Of a stretch of 64,000 bases of DNA, positions 8,563 through 18,940 are shown one piece after another. The position numbers were made by a program, and so were the translations under genes. The notes below the pieces were generated by a model, which worked only from the letters and a program-made list of their open reading frames with translations, made no database searches and was not told the DNA's origin. The stretch's first letter is position 1; every line of letters starts with the position of its first letter. The stretch comes from CAZNKU01 sp045541135 (GTDB taxonomy: Bacteria > Bacillota > Clostridia > Monoglobales > Firm-18), in the NCBI GenBank assembly GCA_045541135.1, contig JAZQIO010000038.1, positions 49,784 to 113,783 on the forward strand. The letters are read 5' to 3'.

Positions 8563-9147
8563 ATGAGCTTAGTACCAACAGTAATTGAACAGACAAACAG
8601 AGGAGAAAGGGCATACGACATATATTCCCGACTGTTAAAGGACAGAATCATCATTTTGGGTGAAGAGGTTAATGATGTGTCCGCAGGGTTGGTTGTTGCA
8701 CAGCTATTGTTTTTGGAAGCTGAAGATCCTGAAAAGGATATAAGTCTTTACATCAACAGCCCCGGTGGAAGCATTACAGCAGGTATGGCAATTTATGATA
8801 CTATGCAGTATATTAAATGCGACGTTTCTACAATTTGTATGGGCATGGCGGCAAGTATGGGCGCATTCTTACTTTCAGCAGGTGCAAAGGGCAAAAGATA
8901 TGCTTTGCCAAACAGTGAAATAATGATTCACCAGCCTCTTGGCGGAATGCAGGGACAGGCTACTGACATTAAAATCCATGCAGACAGAATTATAAGAATC
9001 AAGCAGAATTTAAATGAAATTCTTGCAAAAAATACCGGCAGACCTTTGGATGAAATTATTTGCGACACAGAAAGAGATAATTTTATGTCAGCAGATGAAG
9101 CTGCGGCTTACGGTCTGATAGATAAGGTTATTACAAGCAGACCATAA
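8563..9147 (+). CDS. clpP: ATP-dependent Clp protease proteolytic subunit
   Basis: A 194-residue serine protease forming the tetradecameric Clp barrel. The catalytic Ser is in GMAASMGAFLL and the His in MIHQPLGG; the catalytic Asp region is ERDNFMSADEAAAYGLID. The start at 8563 (MSLVPTVIEQTNRGER) matches the family N-terminus and has GGGGG as Shine-Dalgarno. An earlier in-frame start at 8527 would overlap the end of tig. Followed closely by clpX, its unfoldase partner. Confidence 0.97.
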   Translation: MSLVPTVIEQTNRGERAYDIYSRLLKDRIIILGEEVNDVSAGLVVAQLLFLEAEDPEKDISLYINSPGGSITAGMAIYDTMQYIKCDVSTICMGMAASMGAFLLSAGAKGKRYALPNSEIMIHQPLGGMQGQATDIKIHADRIIRIKQNLNEILAKNTGRPLDEIICDTERDNFMSADEAAAYGLIDKVITSRP

Positions 9148-9170
9148 TTACTCGGAGGTATATACCTGGT

Positions 9171-10412
9171 ATGAATGAAACTAATTTATCAAAATGTTCG
9201 TTTTGCGGCAAGCCCAGCAATCAACTGATTGTAGGGCCTGACGTAGCCATATGCAGTGACTGTATAAGAGCTTGCATAAGTATTATTGAAGACGAATTTG
9301 ACGATAAGATTACAACTGAAGAACCAAAATTTTTGAATGTTCCTAAGCCAAAGGAAATAAAAAATATTCTTGATGATTATATAATCGGTCAGGATTATGC
9401 AAAAAAACAACTTGCGGTTGCGGTTTATAATCACTATAAAAGAATAAACACGGATAAAAAGGAAGATGACGGTGTCGAAATACAAAAAAGTAATATTTTG
9501 ATGCTTGGTCCTACGGGTTCGGGCAAAACATTACTTGCTCAGACTCTGGCAAAAATACTGGACGTTCCTTTCGCAATTGCCGATGCTACTGCACTTACAG
9601 AGGCAGGATACGTTGGTGAAGATGTGGAAAATATTCTGCTTAAGCTTATTCAGGCAGCAGATTATGACCTTAAAAAAGCTGAAAAGGGTATTATTTATAT
9701 TGATGAAATTGATAAAATTACCCGTAAGGCTGAAAATGTTTCAATTACAAGAGACGTAAGCGGTGAGGGTGTACAGCAGGCACTTCTTAAAATATTGGAA
9801 GGTACTGTTGCTTCCGTTCCTCCTCAGGGTGGCAGAAAGCATCCTCAGCAAGAGCTTATTCCAATAGATACAACAAATATCTTATTTATATGCGGTGGTG
9901 CATTTGACGGGCTTGAAAAAATAATCGGAAGCCGCATAGGTAAAAAATCTCTTGGGTTTGGTGCTACTATCGAAAGCGCTAAAAACAAAGATGTGGGTGA
10001 GATTTTTAAAGAAGTTCGTCCGCAGGATTTAATTAAATTTGGTATTATTCCTGAATTTATAGGTCGTGTTCCGGTAGTGGCAACATTGGAAACTCTGGAC
10101 GAAGAAGCTTTAATTTCAATTCTTACTAAACCAAAAAATGCATTGGTTAAGCAGTATAAAAAGCTTTTGGGGCTTGATGATGTAGAGCTTGAATTTACAG
10201 ATGAAGCGCTTGTTGCAGTTGCCAAAAAGGCTATTGAGCTTAAAACCGGTGCAAGAGGCCTACGTTCAATTTTAGAAGATACTATGACAGACATAATGTT
10301 CGAAATACCTTCAAATGAAAAAATACAGAAGGTTACTGTAACGGAAAGTTGTATTACTGATGGAGAGTTGCCTAAAATTTCCGTTGTTGAAAAGAGAAAA
10401 GCAATAAAATAA
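9171..10412 (+). CDS. clpX: ATP-dependent Clp protease ATP-binding subunit ClpX
   Basis: A 413-residue AAA+ unfoldase that feeds substrates to ClpP. The N-terminal zinc-binding domain has CSFCGKPSNQ...CSDCI (four Cys). Walker A is GPTGSGKT, Walker B is IIYIDEIDK, and the pore loop GYVGED is present. LGFGA probably corresponds to the ClpP-docking IGF-type loop. The sensor-2 motif GARGLRS lies near the C-terminus. CGGAGG precedes the ATG. Spacing to clpP is 23 bp, so the two are cotranscribed. Confidence 0.97.
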   Translation: MNETNLSKCSFCGKPSNQLIVGPDVAICSDCIRACISIIEDEFDDKITTEEPKFLNVPKPKEIKNILDDYIIGQDYAKKQLAVAVYNHYKRINTDKKEDDGVEIQKSNILMLGPTGSGKTLLAQTLAKILDVPFAIADATALTEAGYVGEDVENILLKLIQAADYDLKKAEKGIIYIDEIDKITRKAENVSITRDVSGEGVQQALLKILEGTVASVPPQGGRKHPQQELIPIDTTNILFICGGAFDGLEKIIGSRIGKKSLGFGATIESAKNKDVGEIFKEVRPQDLIKFGIIPEFIGRVPVVATLETLDEEALISILTKPKNALVKQYKKLLGLDDVELEFTDEALVAVAKKAIELKTGARGLRSILEDTMTDIMFEIPSNEKIQKVTVTESCITDGELPKISVVEKRKAIK

Positions 10413-10436
10413 TTTGTATTGCAATGAGGTAATGTT

Positions 10437-11216
10437 ATGAAAAAGTCAAAAAACACAAGGATCAGGACAATTATAGTTTTGGTAATTTTATTTGTTTTAT
10501 TGATTTGCATTGTTGCAGCAGGATTTTTTGTTTATAAAAACCATAACTCAATTATGGCAGTATATTATATGTATACAAACAAATTAGGTGATCTTGAACA
10601 GAATAAGCTTCAAACTGATGAAAAGGCGTTGGAGGCAATAAAGGATTACGGCATTGAAACTGTCAGACCACTTTCAGATGAAGAAGCAGAACGCTTGAAT
10701 GCAGGAGAGTTGACTGAAGAAGAGGCTGTTGATTTGATTCTCGGAAGAGGAGAAGAAACCGAATCTACGGAAACTGAAGAAACAGGAGCTTCTGCAGAAA
10801 ACACAGAAAACACAGCTCCATCAACAAGCCCAACACCTGCAGAAAGCGAAGAAATCAGTGCAAAGAAAGAAGAAATTGCACAGCTTATTGCACAAATGTA
10901 TGTTTTAAAGGCTAAATTTTCGGATGATCTTAAGGCTATTGAGGATTGGGTTAATAGTGAATACTTTTTTTACTATAAGGAATACGGTGGTGCTGAAAAT
11001 ATACCGTACAGTGTAAAAGCAAAGGTTGGTAAGCTGGCTTATTCCAAGGCGTTAGCGTTGGAAACAGAATGTGACAACAAGGTTAATGACATTTTGTCAA
11101 GACTTACAACTCTTTTACAGGAAACAGGACAAAGTACAAATATTGTAAGTGAAATAAAAGCAGCATATGATAATGAAAAAATGCTTGCTAAATCTTACTA
11201 TATGGATCAAATATAG
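10437..11216 (+). CDS. membrane-anchored protein of unknown function
   Basis: 259 residues. A basic N-terminus (KKSKNTRIR) and one membrane helix (about 11-35) predict an N-in, C-out single-pass protein. Residues 60-105 are acidic. A Thr/Glu/Ser/Pro-rich linker (about 105-140) separates them from a helical C-terminal part (about 140-259) containing FFYYKEYGGAENIPYSVK. I do not recognise a family. It lies 24 bp after clpX and 33 bp before the giant SLH gene, so it may be expressed with the surface proteins and act in the cell envelope; that is inference from position. Confidence 0.6.
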   Translation: MKKSKNTRIRTIIVLVILFVLLICIVAAGFFVYKNHNSIMAVYYMYTNKLGDLEQNKLQTDEKALEAIKDYGIETVRPLSDEEAERLNAGELTEEEAVDLILGRGEETESTETEETGASAENTENTAPSTSPTPAESEEISAKKEEIAQLIAQMYVLKAKFSDDLKAIEDWVNSEYFFYYKEYGGAENIPYSVKAKVGKLAYSKALALETECDNKVNDILSRLTTLLQETGQSTNIVSEIKAAYDNEKMLAKSYYMDQI

Positions 11217-11249
11217 AAAATGTTAACATATATAGGAGGGATAAATGGC

Positions 11250-14200
11250 ATGAAAAACTTATTTTCAAAAGTTATTTCTTTTGTTGCGATTATTATGTTA
11301 GTTGCCGCAGTGGGAGTAACGGTAAGCGCATACGAATATCCCGATGAGGGCTACTGGGCTAATGAGGCAATAGATGCCGCAATAGAAAACGGTTTGCTCC
11401 GCGGAAAAGAAGATGGAAAAATGCACAGTGAGGATAATCTTACCAGAGCTGAAATGGCGGCTATTATGGTGAGGTCGTTTGGTGCTACTGTAAAGGCAGA
11501 CGTAAGCGATTATTCTGATTTGGTTCCATCGGCATGGTATTATAATGACTTTGCAAAAGCAGTACAGATGAAAGTGTTCGAAGGTGACGGCACGGGACAT
11601 ATGCGTCCGAATGACTTTATCACCAGAGAAGAAGTATTCACTGTTGTTGCAAGAGCTTTGGTACTTAATGACACGGATTATTCAGTACTCAATAAGTTTA
11701 ATGATGCAGATGAAATCAGCAGTTGGGCAAAGGGATATATGAGCATCCTGACTAAAAAGTCATATGTTAACGGTGATAATTTAGGCAATGCTAATCCTAA
11801 GAAGAATATAACACGTGCTGAATTTGCACAGCTTATGCATAATATATTCAGAAATTATTATTCAAAGGCAGATACATATACAGGCGATACCGACAGTCAC
11901 AGCTCAATGATTAACACTGACGGTGTAACATTTAAAAATGTTACAGTAAACGGTGACCTTGTAATTGGTGACGGAGATGCAAACGGTACAATCCGCCTTG
12001 AAAATGTTAACATTAAAGGCAGACTTTTAGTAAGAGGTTCCAACAGAGTAGAGCTTGTAAATACAACTGTTGGAGAAATGGTTGTTGTTAACAACTATAA
12101 TACAGTAGTGCATTTTGATAATTACAGAAATGAAAAGGTGTTTGACGGAATTGTTGAAAATACTAAAGCTACTTTTAAACAAAGAAGTGGCGGCGGTTCT
12201 ACACCATCATATATTATTACATATGATGTAGACGGCGGTACTCCTATAGCCAAAGACAGAGCTTACAGAGGCAGAGAATTTACCTTGCCGGGAGCAACAT
12301 CTACAACAAAGGCAGGCTTTGTTCTTAAGGGCTGGATAGTAAACGGTACAGAATATGCACCTGGGGCAAAAGTATCGGGTATTACAGAGGCTACAACAGT
12401 TAAAGCTGTCTGGGAAGCAATAGTAATAACAGAATATACAATTACATTTGATACTGATGGAGGTAGTGTAATTCCTTCCAAAACATTAACAGATGGCGAT
12501 GACCTTGTGTTACCTGATGCAAATTCCACAACAAAGACAGGTTATGTACTTACAGGCTGGATTGTAAACGGTACAGAATATGCACCGGGTACAACAGTAA
12601 CAGGTATTACAGCAGATACAACGGTTAAGGCTGTATGGAAAGCAGAAACATATGATGTTACCTATGATGTAGACGGTGGTTCTGTGATACCAAACGGAAC
12701 AGCAACTTATGGCGAAAACTTTGTTTTGCCCGGTAATAATGCTACATCTAAGACAGGTTATTACCTGAAAGGTTGGTTAGTAGGCGGTACAGAATATGCA
12801 CCGGGTGCAACAGTATCGGGAATTACAGCAGATACAACAGTAAAGGCTGTGTGGGAAGCAGTAACCCCTGAAACAAAGTATGGTTCATACACAGTTAAGT
12901 TCTATCAGCAGAACACAGACCTTACAACATATCAGTATATGTCAGGCGATGATATAACAGTTAACAATGTAGTTGTTGGCAGCTTCACATATACAGCAGA
13001 TGCTAACAAATATGCAGGCTTTGACCTTAACATCAACTATATTTCAATTACAAAAGATATTACCGAAAACGGTAATACAGTATTTGAAGTACGTTATGAC
13101 AGAGAAACATACACAGTTTCATACGACGTAGATGGAGGTACTTCAATAAATGCAGGAAAAGCATATTACGGAGTAAACTTTACTCTACCTGCTGTTGGTA
13201 CTACAACAAAGACAGGTTACACACTTGTCGGTTGGATGGTAAACGGTACAGAATATGCACCGGGTGCTAAAGTATCAGGAATTACAGCAGATATAACTGC
13301 AAAAGTAGTATGGAAAGCTAATACATATATAGTAACTTTCGATGAAAACGGCGGTTCCGATATACCAAACGGCACAGCAACTTATGGACAGGAATTCACA
13401 TTACCTACAGTTGGATCAACAACAAAGACAGGTTATGTGCTCAAAGGCTGGATAGTAAACGGTACAGAATATGCACCGGGTGAAAAAGTTTCGGGAATTT
13501 CATCAGATACAACAGTTAAGGCAGTATGGACAGCTGAAACATATGAAATCACATACGATGTAGACGGAGGTTCTCCGATTAATAAGGGTTCTGCAACATA
13601 TGGTCAGGACTTTACATTGCCTGGTATTGGTACCACAACAAAGACAGGTTATGTGTTGGATGGCTGGATGGTAAACGGTACAAAATATGATCCTGGTGAA
13701 ACAGTATCAGGAATTGCGGCAGATACAACAGTTAAGGCTGTATGGACAGCTGAAACATATACAATTACTTATAATACAGACGGTGGTAGTATAATCCGTC
13801 CTACAACTGTAAAATATGGTGATGATTTGACACTTCCTGCAGTTGGAGAAACAACAAAGACTGGTTATGTACTTACAGGCTGGAATGTAAACGGTACAAA
13901 ATATGCGCCGGGTGCAACAGTTTCCGGAATCTCAGCCGATACAACAATCAAGGCTGTATGGGAGCTTGAAAAATACACCATTACATATGATGTAGACGGC
14001 GGTTCTGCAATACCAAACGGAACAGCAAAATACGGAGAAGGTTTTGTATTGCCTGGTAATAACTCTACAACAAAGACAGGTTTCTACCTGAAAGGCTGGA
14101 ATGTAAACGGTACAGAATATGTACCTGGTGCAACAGTAACAGGTATTGATGCAGATACAACAGTAAAGGCTGTGTGGGAAGCAGTAACACCATCTACAAA

Positions 14201-17200
14201 ATACGGTTCTTATACAGTTAAGTTCTATCAGCAGAACACAGACCTTACAACATATCAGCATATATCAGGTGATGATATAACAGTTAACAATGTTGTTGTT
14301 GGTAGCTTTACATATACAGCAGATGCAGATAAATATACAGGCTTTGACATTAGCAGCGGTTATGCTTCAATTACAAAGGACATTACCGAAAATGGTATGA
14401 CGACATTTGAAGTACGCTATGACAGAGAAAAATACGAGGTTGCATATAATGTAGATGGCGGTACAGCAATGTCTGATGGTACAGCATACTATGGCATCGA
14501 CTTTACATTACCTGCTTTGGGTTCAACAACAAAGACAGGTTGGGTACTGACAGCCTGGGAAGTTAACGGCATACAGTATGACTTAGGTGCAACAGTATCG
14601 GGCATTATGACTGATACGACTGCAAAGGCAATCTGGACACGTGAAACATACACAGTTACATACGATGTAGATGGTGGTACTCTGATTGCTGATGACACAG
14701 CTACTTTCGGTTACGGTTTCACATTGCCCGGTGCCAATGATACAACAAAGACAGGTTATAAGCTTATAGGTTGGAATGTAAACGGCACACAGTACAGACC
14801 GGGAACAACAGTAAGCGGAATTGTTGAAGATACAACGGTTAAGGCTGTATGGGAAGCAGAAACATACAATGTAACATTTAATACAGACGGAGGTAGTGCA
14901 ATTGCACCTACAACAGTAAAATACGGTGACGATTTAACTCTTCCTGCTGTTGGTTCAACAACAAAGACAGGTTATACACTTGTAGGCTGGATGGTAAAAG
15001 GCACACAGCATAATCCCGGTGCATCAGTTTCCGACATTACTGCAGATACAGAGGTATTGGCTGTATGGAAACTTAATGAATACACAATCACTTATGATGT
15101 AGACGGCGGTTCGGCAATAGATGACGATAAGGCATACTACGGCATTGACTTTACTTTGCCAAACGTTGGTTCAACAACAAAGACAGGTCACGTACTTAAG
15201 GGCTGGACTATAAACGGCACAGCCTACAGTCTTGGTGCAACAGTATCAGGAATTACAGCTGATACAACAGTTAAAGCCGTATGGGAAGCTGAAACATATA
15301 CAGTTACATACGATGTAGACGGCGGTACTTCAATTGCATCTGAAACAATAACATACGGTGATGAACTTGTATTACCTGCTGTTGGGGATACAGCTAAAGA
15401 TGGATTTGTACTTATAGGATGGAATGTAAACGGCAGAGAATATCTACCGGGTGCAACTGTAACAGGTATTACAGCTAACGTAACGGCAAAGGCAATCTGG
15501 GAAGTTGATACCCCTGTTACAAAATATGGTTCTTATGTAATTAAGTATTATAAACAGAACGATGCAGGTGAATATGATTACGTTACCGGCGATGACGAAA
15601 ATGGTAGAGCAGAAGTAGGAAGCTATACAATTTCGGTAAATTCAAATAAGTATGACGGTTATGTGCTGAATGCAAATAACGTGTACACTATGGATATTGT
15701 AGAAGGTCAGACAACAGAATTTAAGGTTTACTATGACATTAAACCTGCAGGTGTTGAATACAACACAGTAACATTCTATTACAGAACAAATGTTGTAGGA
15801 ACAACTGATGTTGAAAATGGAACAACAGTGCCGGAAGCACAGTTCCCAGACTATATGAAAACTTATGATGACGGTTATGTTAAGGATTCCACAGTTTCAG
15901 ACGTTTATGCAGAACCGTATCAGCACACTGTAAATTACGGTTGGTGGTACAACCCTGAATCAGATAAGTGGGAAGAATTTACAACCGAAACAGTAGTTAA
16001 CTCCGATATGGATGTTTACCTGAAAATCAGTAAATTCAACACAATTGTTACACTTGCAAGTGGTGAACAGTTTAATTTCTACGCATTCTATGAATCCGAT
16101 ACAAGATTTATAGACACAGTTAAAGATATTCTTTACAAGAGAGGACCTTTAGAAGCTCTGAAGGTATCCGGTTACTGGGATAAGGTAAGAGAAAATGGTA
16201 AAGTACAGAAGGTTCTTGATGAAGACGACAACATTATGATGCTTAGCTACATGGTTAAGTTTGCAACTATTCTTGGTGAAGAAAATGTTGAAAAATTCAT
16301 TGTAGATAATGCGAAGGAAATGTTTGCAAGCGGTGATAATGAACTTCTTCACGACGCATTTGTAGAATACATTATAGCTGTTGCAAATTCTGATAATCCT
16401 GATGAAAAGAAAAAAGTTCATGATTTGATGGAAGAAACAATTAATCATATCTTTGAAGAGGATGAAATCAGCACAGAAACACTTGATATTATCAGGGATT
16501 TGTGCGATGATGTACTTAGTGATCCGGATACATTTAAGGAAGTAACGGGTTATGATCTTGCATCATTGCCAAGTGATACAAAGACATTTGTTATTGATTT
16601 TGTAATTCTACAGCTAACCGGAAATGATGAGTTGTTTGAACAGTTGGTTGAAGAAGTAATCGGTGTTGATTATACCTATACAACAACTACAAAAGACTTG
16701 ATCGTTGCAATGGCTGAAAAAGAATTGACAGATAATTTTGATTCAACTATTGATGACATCAAAGACAGTCAGAAAGATTTAATTGTCAATACCGTAGACG
16801 GTATGTTGTCTGACAGCACCAACGGCTTGTATGAAGAAGTGTTGACATACGCTGTTGATAACGAAAAGGCTACTATTATAAGCACAATTGAATCACTGTT
16901 AACAGCAGAAGATACTTTGTACAATGAAGTTATTGCTATCGTGGCAGACGATTTTAACTACAGAGCAATGGTTGCAGATGCAGTAAGTGCAGAACTTGCT
17001 ACAAATGATGCTTTGTTTGAAGTTTTGACAGGTTATGCTCCTTCAATCGTACCTGACAGAGCAGCTGCTATTGATACATTAAAGGATGAAATCACTAACA
17101 ACAAGCCAAGCTTTGAAACTGCAATTACAGATGCAGAAAATGCAGGCTATAAGTCATTTATTATTGATTCAGTTGTTTCCAAGCTTGAAACAAACGATGT

Positions 17201-18878
17201 ATTCTTCAATACAGTATTTGCAGAAGCAAAGGTTGATTACAGAGATACTATGGTTGATACTATGGTAGATAAGCTTGAAGAACCAAGCTCACCAATGTAT
17301 GATAAGGTAATCGAACTTGCTAAGACACCTGCTTATAAGCAGACTATAAAAGATGCTGTTATCAATGAAATAAATGGTACTAACGGCGATGATATGATAA
17401 TTGCAATCACCGGATGTACAGCTGAAGAATTGGCTAAGGCTCCTCAGGATAAAGACGGCTTTATTATGAATAAGGTTAAAGAAAAGCTTGATGATGAATC
17501 TTATTTGATTACATTGGTTAAAGAGGTAACAGGTTTTGAAAATTACACATTACCTGCTACACCGAAGGAATTCATTATCGATATGGTAATTGCAGAGCTT
17601 TCAAATACCGGTTCTACAAGTGCTACACGTGATATGATTATTGAAGAAGCAATAGCATATTTGCTTGAAGCTAAGGATGAAGACGAAATAGGACACATTG
17701 CAGATTATGCAATTGACTACCTTGGCAAGCATCCTGATGAACGTGACGCATTGGTTGATGAAATTATCAATGATGTTTACAAAGATGAACTTGACAAACT
17801 TGTATATCAGTTAATTAATGATGAACAGTTTGAAGTTCATGCAGATACAGTATTCGTTGCAGAAGGCTTGAAGAGTGTTCTTCTGGAAGACTACAACTAC
17901 GAAACATTATTCGGTTCGAAGATTCCTGAAAAGCTTGAAAAGGTATTTGAAATTTATCCGGAAGAAAAGCTTATCGAACTTTATGACTATGCAATGAATA
18001 ATCTGATTGCTCAGATTGATGATGCAATTGAAACAGCAGTTGCCGGTGGAACAGGATATATTGACAGCGGTATTACACCGGTTGTTAACATTATTTCAGA
18101 TATATATGTTCCGCTTTACGAAAGCTATGTAAAGATTATTGAAGGTCCGGTAGATGATAAGATAGGCGATAATTTCTACTATGCAGAAAATATTTATCTT
18201 CAGGAGCTTATGAAGCTTCTTGATCCTGAAGTATGGGTACAGGGTTCAGCTAACCCTAAACCAAGTGATACAACAGGTTACAAGATTTATGATCTTGATT
18301 ACTATTATGATTTGATGTACAAGATTTATGTTCTTGGTGATGATGCAATACTTTGGTATTACAACAACATCAGTGAAGAAAAATATATAGAAGTTACAGA
18401 AAATTATGAGAAGCTTATACTGAAATATGTAAACATAATTGCTGATAAGATTGACCTTTATGTAATGGAAGGCGAAATTCCAAAGGTTAACGAAAAGGTT
18501 GATGATAAAATTTCTGCAGCTGAAAAAGCAATTGTGGAAAAATATCCTGAACTTGTTAAGGGACTAATTGATAAGTACAAGGGAAGTGATTTCTTCAATA
18601 AGGATTACACAGACGTTGACTATGATAAGGTTCGCGATAAAGTATATGAAATATTTGTAAGAACACTTAACCTTAAAACAGATGAATATTTTGATAAGGT
18701 TCTAAATCGTGAGGCTATTGAAGATCTTGAAAATAAAGTGGAAGACAAGATTGAAGATAAGCTTGACGGCAAACTTGACGGTGAATATTATACTAAGATA
18801 GATGATAACACTTACGAGTTTGAAGTAAACGACTACATGGTAAGATTCATCAGAGAACTTAAAAACACATTGTATTAA
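11250..18878 (+). CDS. giant SLH-domain cell-surface protein with 13 InlB-type repeats
   Basis: 2542 residues. A signal peptide (1-27, VSA cleavage) is followed by three SLH domains (about 28-205) that should bind secondary wall polymer. A short beta-helix-like segment (about 220-312, repeated V-x-G-x-L strands) comes next. Thirteen tandem Listeria-Bacteroides/InlB-B repeats of about 72 residues (about 321-1420; hallmarks DVDGG, TTKTGY, GW.VNGTEY, KAVW) are interrupted by three MucBP-like modules. An acidic, mostly helical C-terminal region of about 950 residues ends the protein. The start at 11250 follows AGGAGGG and begins the signal peptide. Probably an adhesin or S-layer-associated protein. 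Codon use of the repeats resembles the neighbours. Confidence 0.9.
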   Translation: MKNLFSKVISFVAIIMLVAAVGVTVSAYEYPDEGYWANEAIDAAIENGLLRGKEDGKMHSEDNLTRAEMAAIMVRSFGATVKADVSDYSDLVPSAWYYNDFAKAVQMKVFEGDGTGHMRPNDFITREEVFTVVARALVLNDTDYSVLNKFNDADEISSWAKGYMSILTKKSYVNGDNLGNANPKKNITRAEFAQLMHNIFRNYYSKADTYTGDTDSHSSMINTDGVTFKNVTVNGDLVIGDGDANGTIRLENVNIKGRLLVRGSNRVELVNTTVGEMVVVNNYNTVVHFDNYRNEKVFDGIVENTKATFKQRSGGGSTPSYIITYDVDGGTPIAKDRAYRGREFTLPGATSTTKAGFVLKGWIVNGTEYAPGAKVSGITEATTVKAVWEAIVITEYTITFDTDGGSVIPSKTLTDGDDLVLPDANSTTKTGYVLTGWIVNGTEYAPGTTVTGITADTTVKAVWKAETYDVTYDVDGGSVIPNGTATYGENFVLPGNNATSKTGYYLKGWLVGGTEYAPGATVSGITADTTVKAVWEAVTPETKYGSYTVKFYQQNTDLTTYQYMSGDDITVNNVVVGSFTYTADANKYAGFDLNINYISITKDITENGNTVFEVRYDRETYTVSYDVDGGTSINAGKAYYGVNFTLPAVGTTTKTGYTLVGWMVNGTEYAPGAKVSGITADITAKVVWKANTYIVTFDENGGSDIPNGTATYGQEFTLPTVGSTTKTGYVLKGWIVNGTEYAPGEKVSGISSDTTVKAVWTAETYEITYDVDGGSPINKGSATYGQDFTLPGIGTTTKTGYVLDGWMVNGTKYDPGETVSGIAADTTVKAVWTAETYTITYNTDGGSIIRPTTVKYGDDLTLPAVGETTKTGYVLTGWNVNGTKYAPGATVSGISADTTIKAVWELEKYTITYDVDGGSAIPNGTAKYGEGFVLPGNNSTTKTGFYLKGWNVNGTEYVPGATVTGIDADTTVKAVWEAVTPSTKYGSYTVKFYQQNTDLTTYQHISGDDITVNNVVVGSFTYTADADKYTGFDISSGYASITKDITENGMTTFEVRYDREKYEVAYNVDGGTAMSDGTAYYGIDFTLPALGSTTKTGWVLTAWEVNGIQYDLGATVSGIMTDTTAKAIWTRETYTVTYDVDGGTLIADDTATFGYGFTLPGANDTTKTGYKLIGWNVNGTQYRPGTTVSGIVEDTTVKAVWEAETYNVTFNTDGGSAIAPTTVKYGDDLTLPAVGSTTKTGYTLVGWMVKGTQHNPGASVSDITADTEVLAVWKLNEYTITYDVDGGSAIDDDKAYYGIDFTLPNVGSTTKTGHVLKGWTINGTAYSLGATVSGITADTTVKAVWEAETYTVTYDVDGGTSIASETITYGDELVLPAVGDTAKDGFVLIGWNVNGREYLPGATVTGITANVTAKAIWEVDTPVTKYGSYVIKYYKQNDAGEYDYVTGDDENGRAEVGSYTISVNSNKYDGYVLNANNVYTMDIVEGQTTEFKVYYDIKPAGVEYNTVTFYYRTNVVGTTDVENGTTVPEAQFPDYMKTYDDGYVKDSTVSDVYAEPYQHTVNYGWWYNPESDKWEEFTTETVVNSDMDVYLKISKFNTIVTLASGEQFNFYAFYESDTRFIDTVKDILYKRGPLEALKVSGYWDKVRENGKVQKVLDEDDNIMMLSYMVKFATILGEENVEKFIVDNAKEMFASGDNELLHDAFVEYIIAVANSDNPDEKKKVHDLMEETINHIFEEDEISTETLDIIRDLCDDVLSDPDTFKEVTGYDLASLPSDTKTFVIDFVILQLTGNDELFEQLVEEVIGVDYTYTTTTKDLIVAMAEKELTDNFDSTIDDIKDSQKDLIVNTVDGMLSDSTNGLYEEVLTYAVDNEKATIISTIESLLTAEDTLYNEVIAIVADDFNYRAMVADAVSAELATNDALFEVLTGYAPSIVPDRAAAIDTLKDEITNNKPSFETAITDAENAGYKSFIIDSVVSKLETNDVFFNTVFAEAKVDYRDTMVDTMVDKLEEPSSPMYDKVIELAKTPAYKQTIKDAVINEINGTNGDDMIIAITGCTAEELAKAPQDKDGFIMNKVKEKLDDESYLITLVKEVTGFENYTLPATPKEFIIDMVIAELSNTGSTSATRDMIIEEAIAYLLEAKDEDEIGHIADYAIDYLGKHPDERDALVDEIINDVYKDELDKLVYQLINDEQFEVHADTVFVAEGLKSVLLEDYNYETLFGSKIPEKLEKVFEIYPEEKLIELYDYAMNNLIAQIDDAIETAVAGGTGYIDSGITPVVNIISDIYVPLYESYVKIIEGPVDDKIGDNFYYAENIYLQELMKLLDPEVWVQGSANPKPSDTTGYKIYDLDYYYDLMYKIYVLGDDAILWYYNNISEEKYIEVTENYEKLILKYVNIIADKIDLYVMEGEIPKVNEKVDDKISAAEKAIVEKYPELVKGLIDKYKGSDFFNKDYTDVDYDKVRDKVYEIFVRTLNLKTDEYFDKVLNREAIEDLENKVEDKIEDKLDGKLDGEYYTKIDDNTYEFEVNDYMVRFIRELKNTLY
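12210..15510 (+). repeat. 13 tandem ~216-bp repeats with three MucBP-like inserts
   Basis: Within the giant SLH gene. Repeats 1-3, 4-8 and 9-13 form blocks. Each block is followed by a different module starting with a KYGSY sequence, at about 12885-13107, 14208-14431 and 15531-15740 (the third lies just after the last repeat). The first two modules share a run of more than 40 identical bases, pointing to recent block duplication. Confidence 0.85.
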
Positions 18879-18882
18879 TATC

Positions 18883-18914
18883 AAATTGGAACATCCCTGT
18901 GATGTTCCAATTTT
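18883..18914 (+). terminator. hairpin between the two SLH genes
   Basis: A perfect 13-bp stem (AAATTGGAACATC with its complement) with a 5-nt loop and a short T-tract. It may terminate or attenuate readthrough into the second SLH gene, 27 bp downstream. Confidence 0.7.
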
Positions 18915-18940
18915 AGCAAATAGCAAAGGATGGTAAAAAT

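Noticed and set aside
12210..15510. CRISPR-like periodic repeats
   Set aside because: The periodicity is of about 216 bp in frame and encodes protein repeats; there are no short repeats with unique spacers anywhere in the window.
16149..16448. Antisense ORF within the giant SLH gene
   Set aside because: It is a by-product of biased codon use in the sense strand, with no signals of its own.
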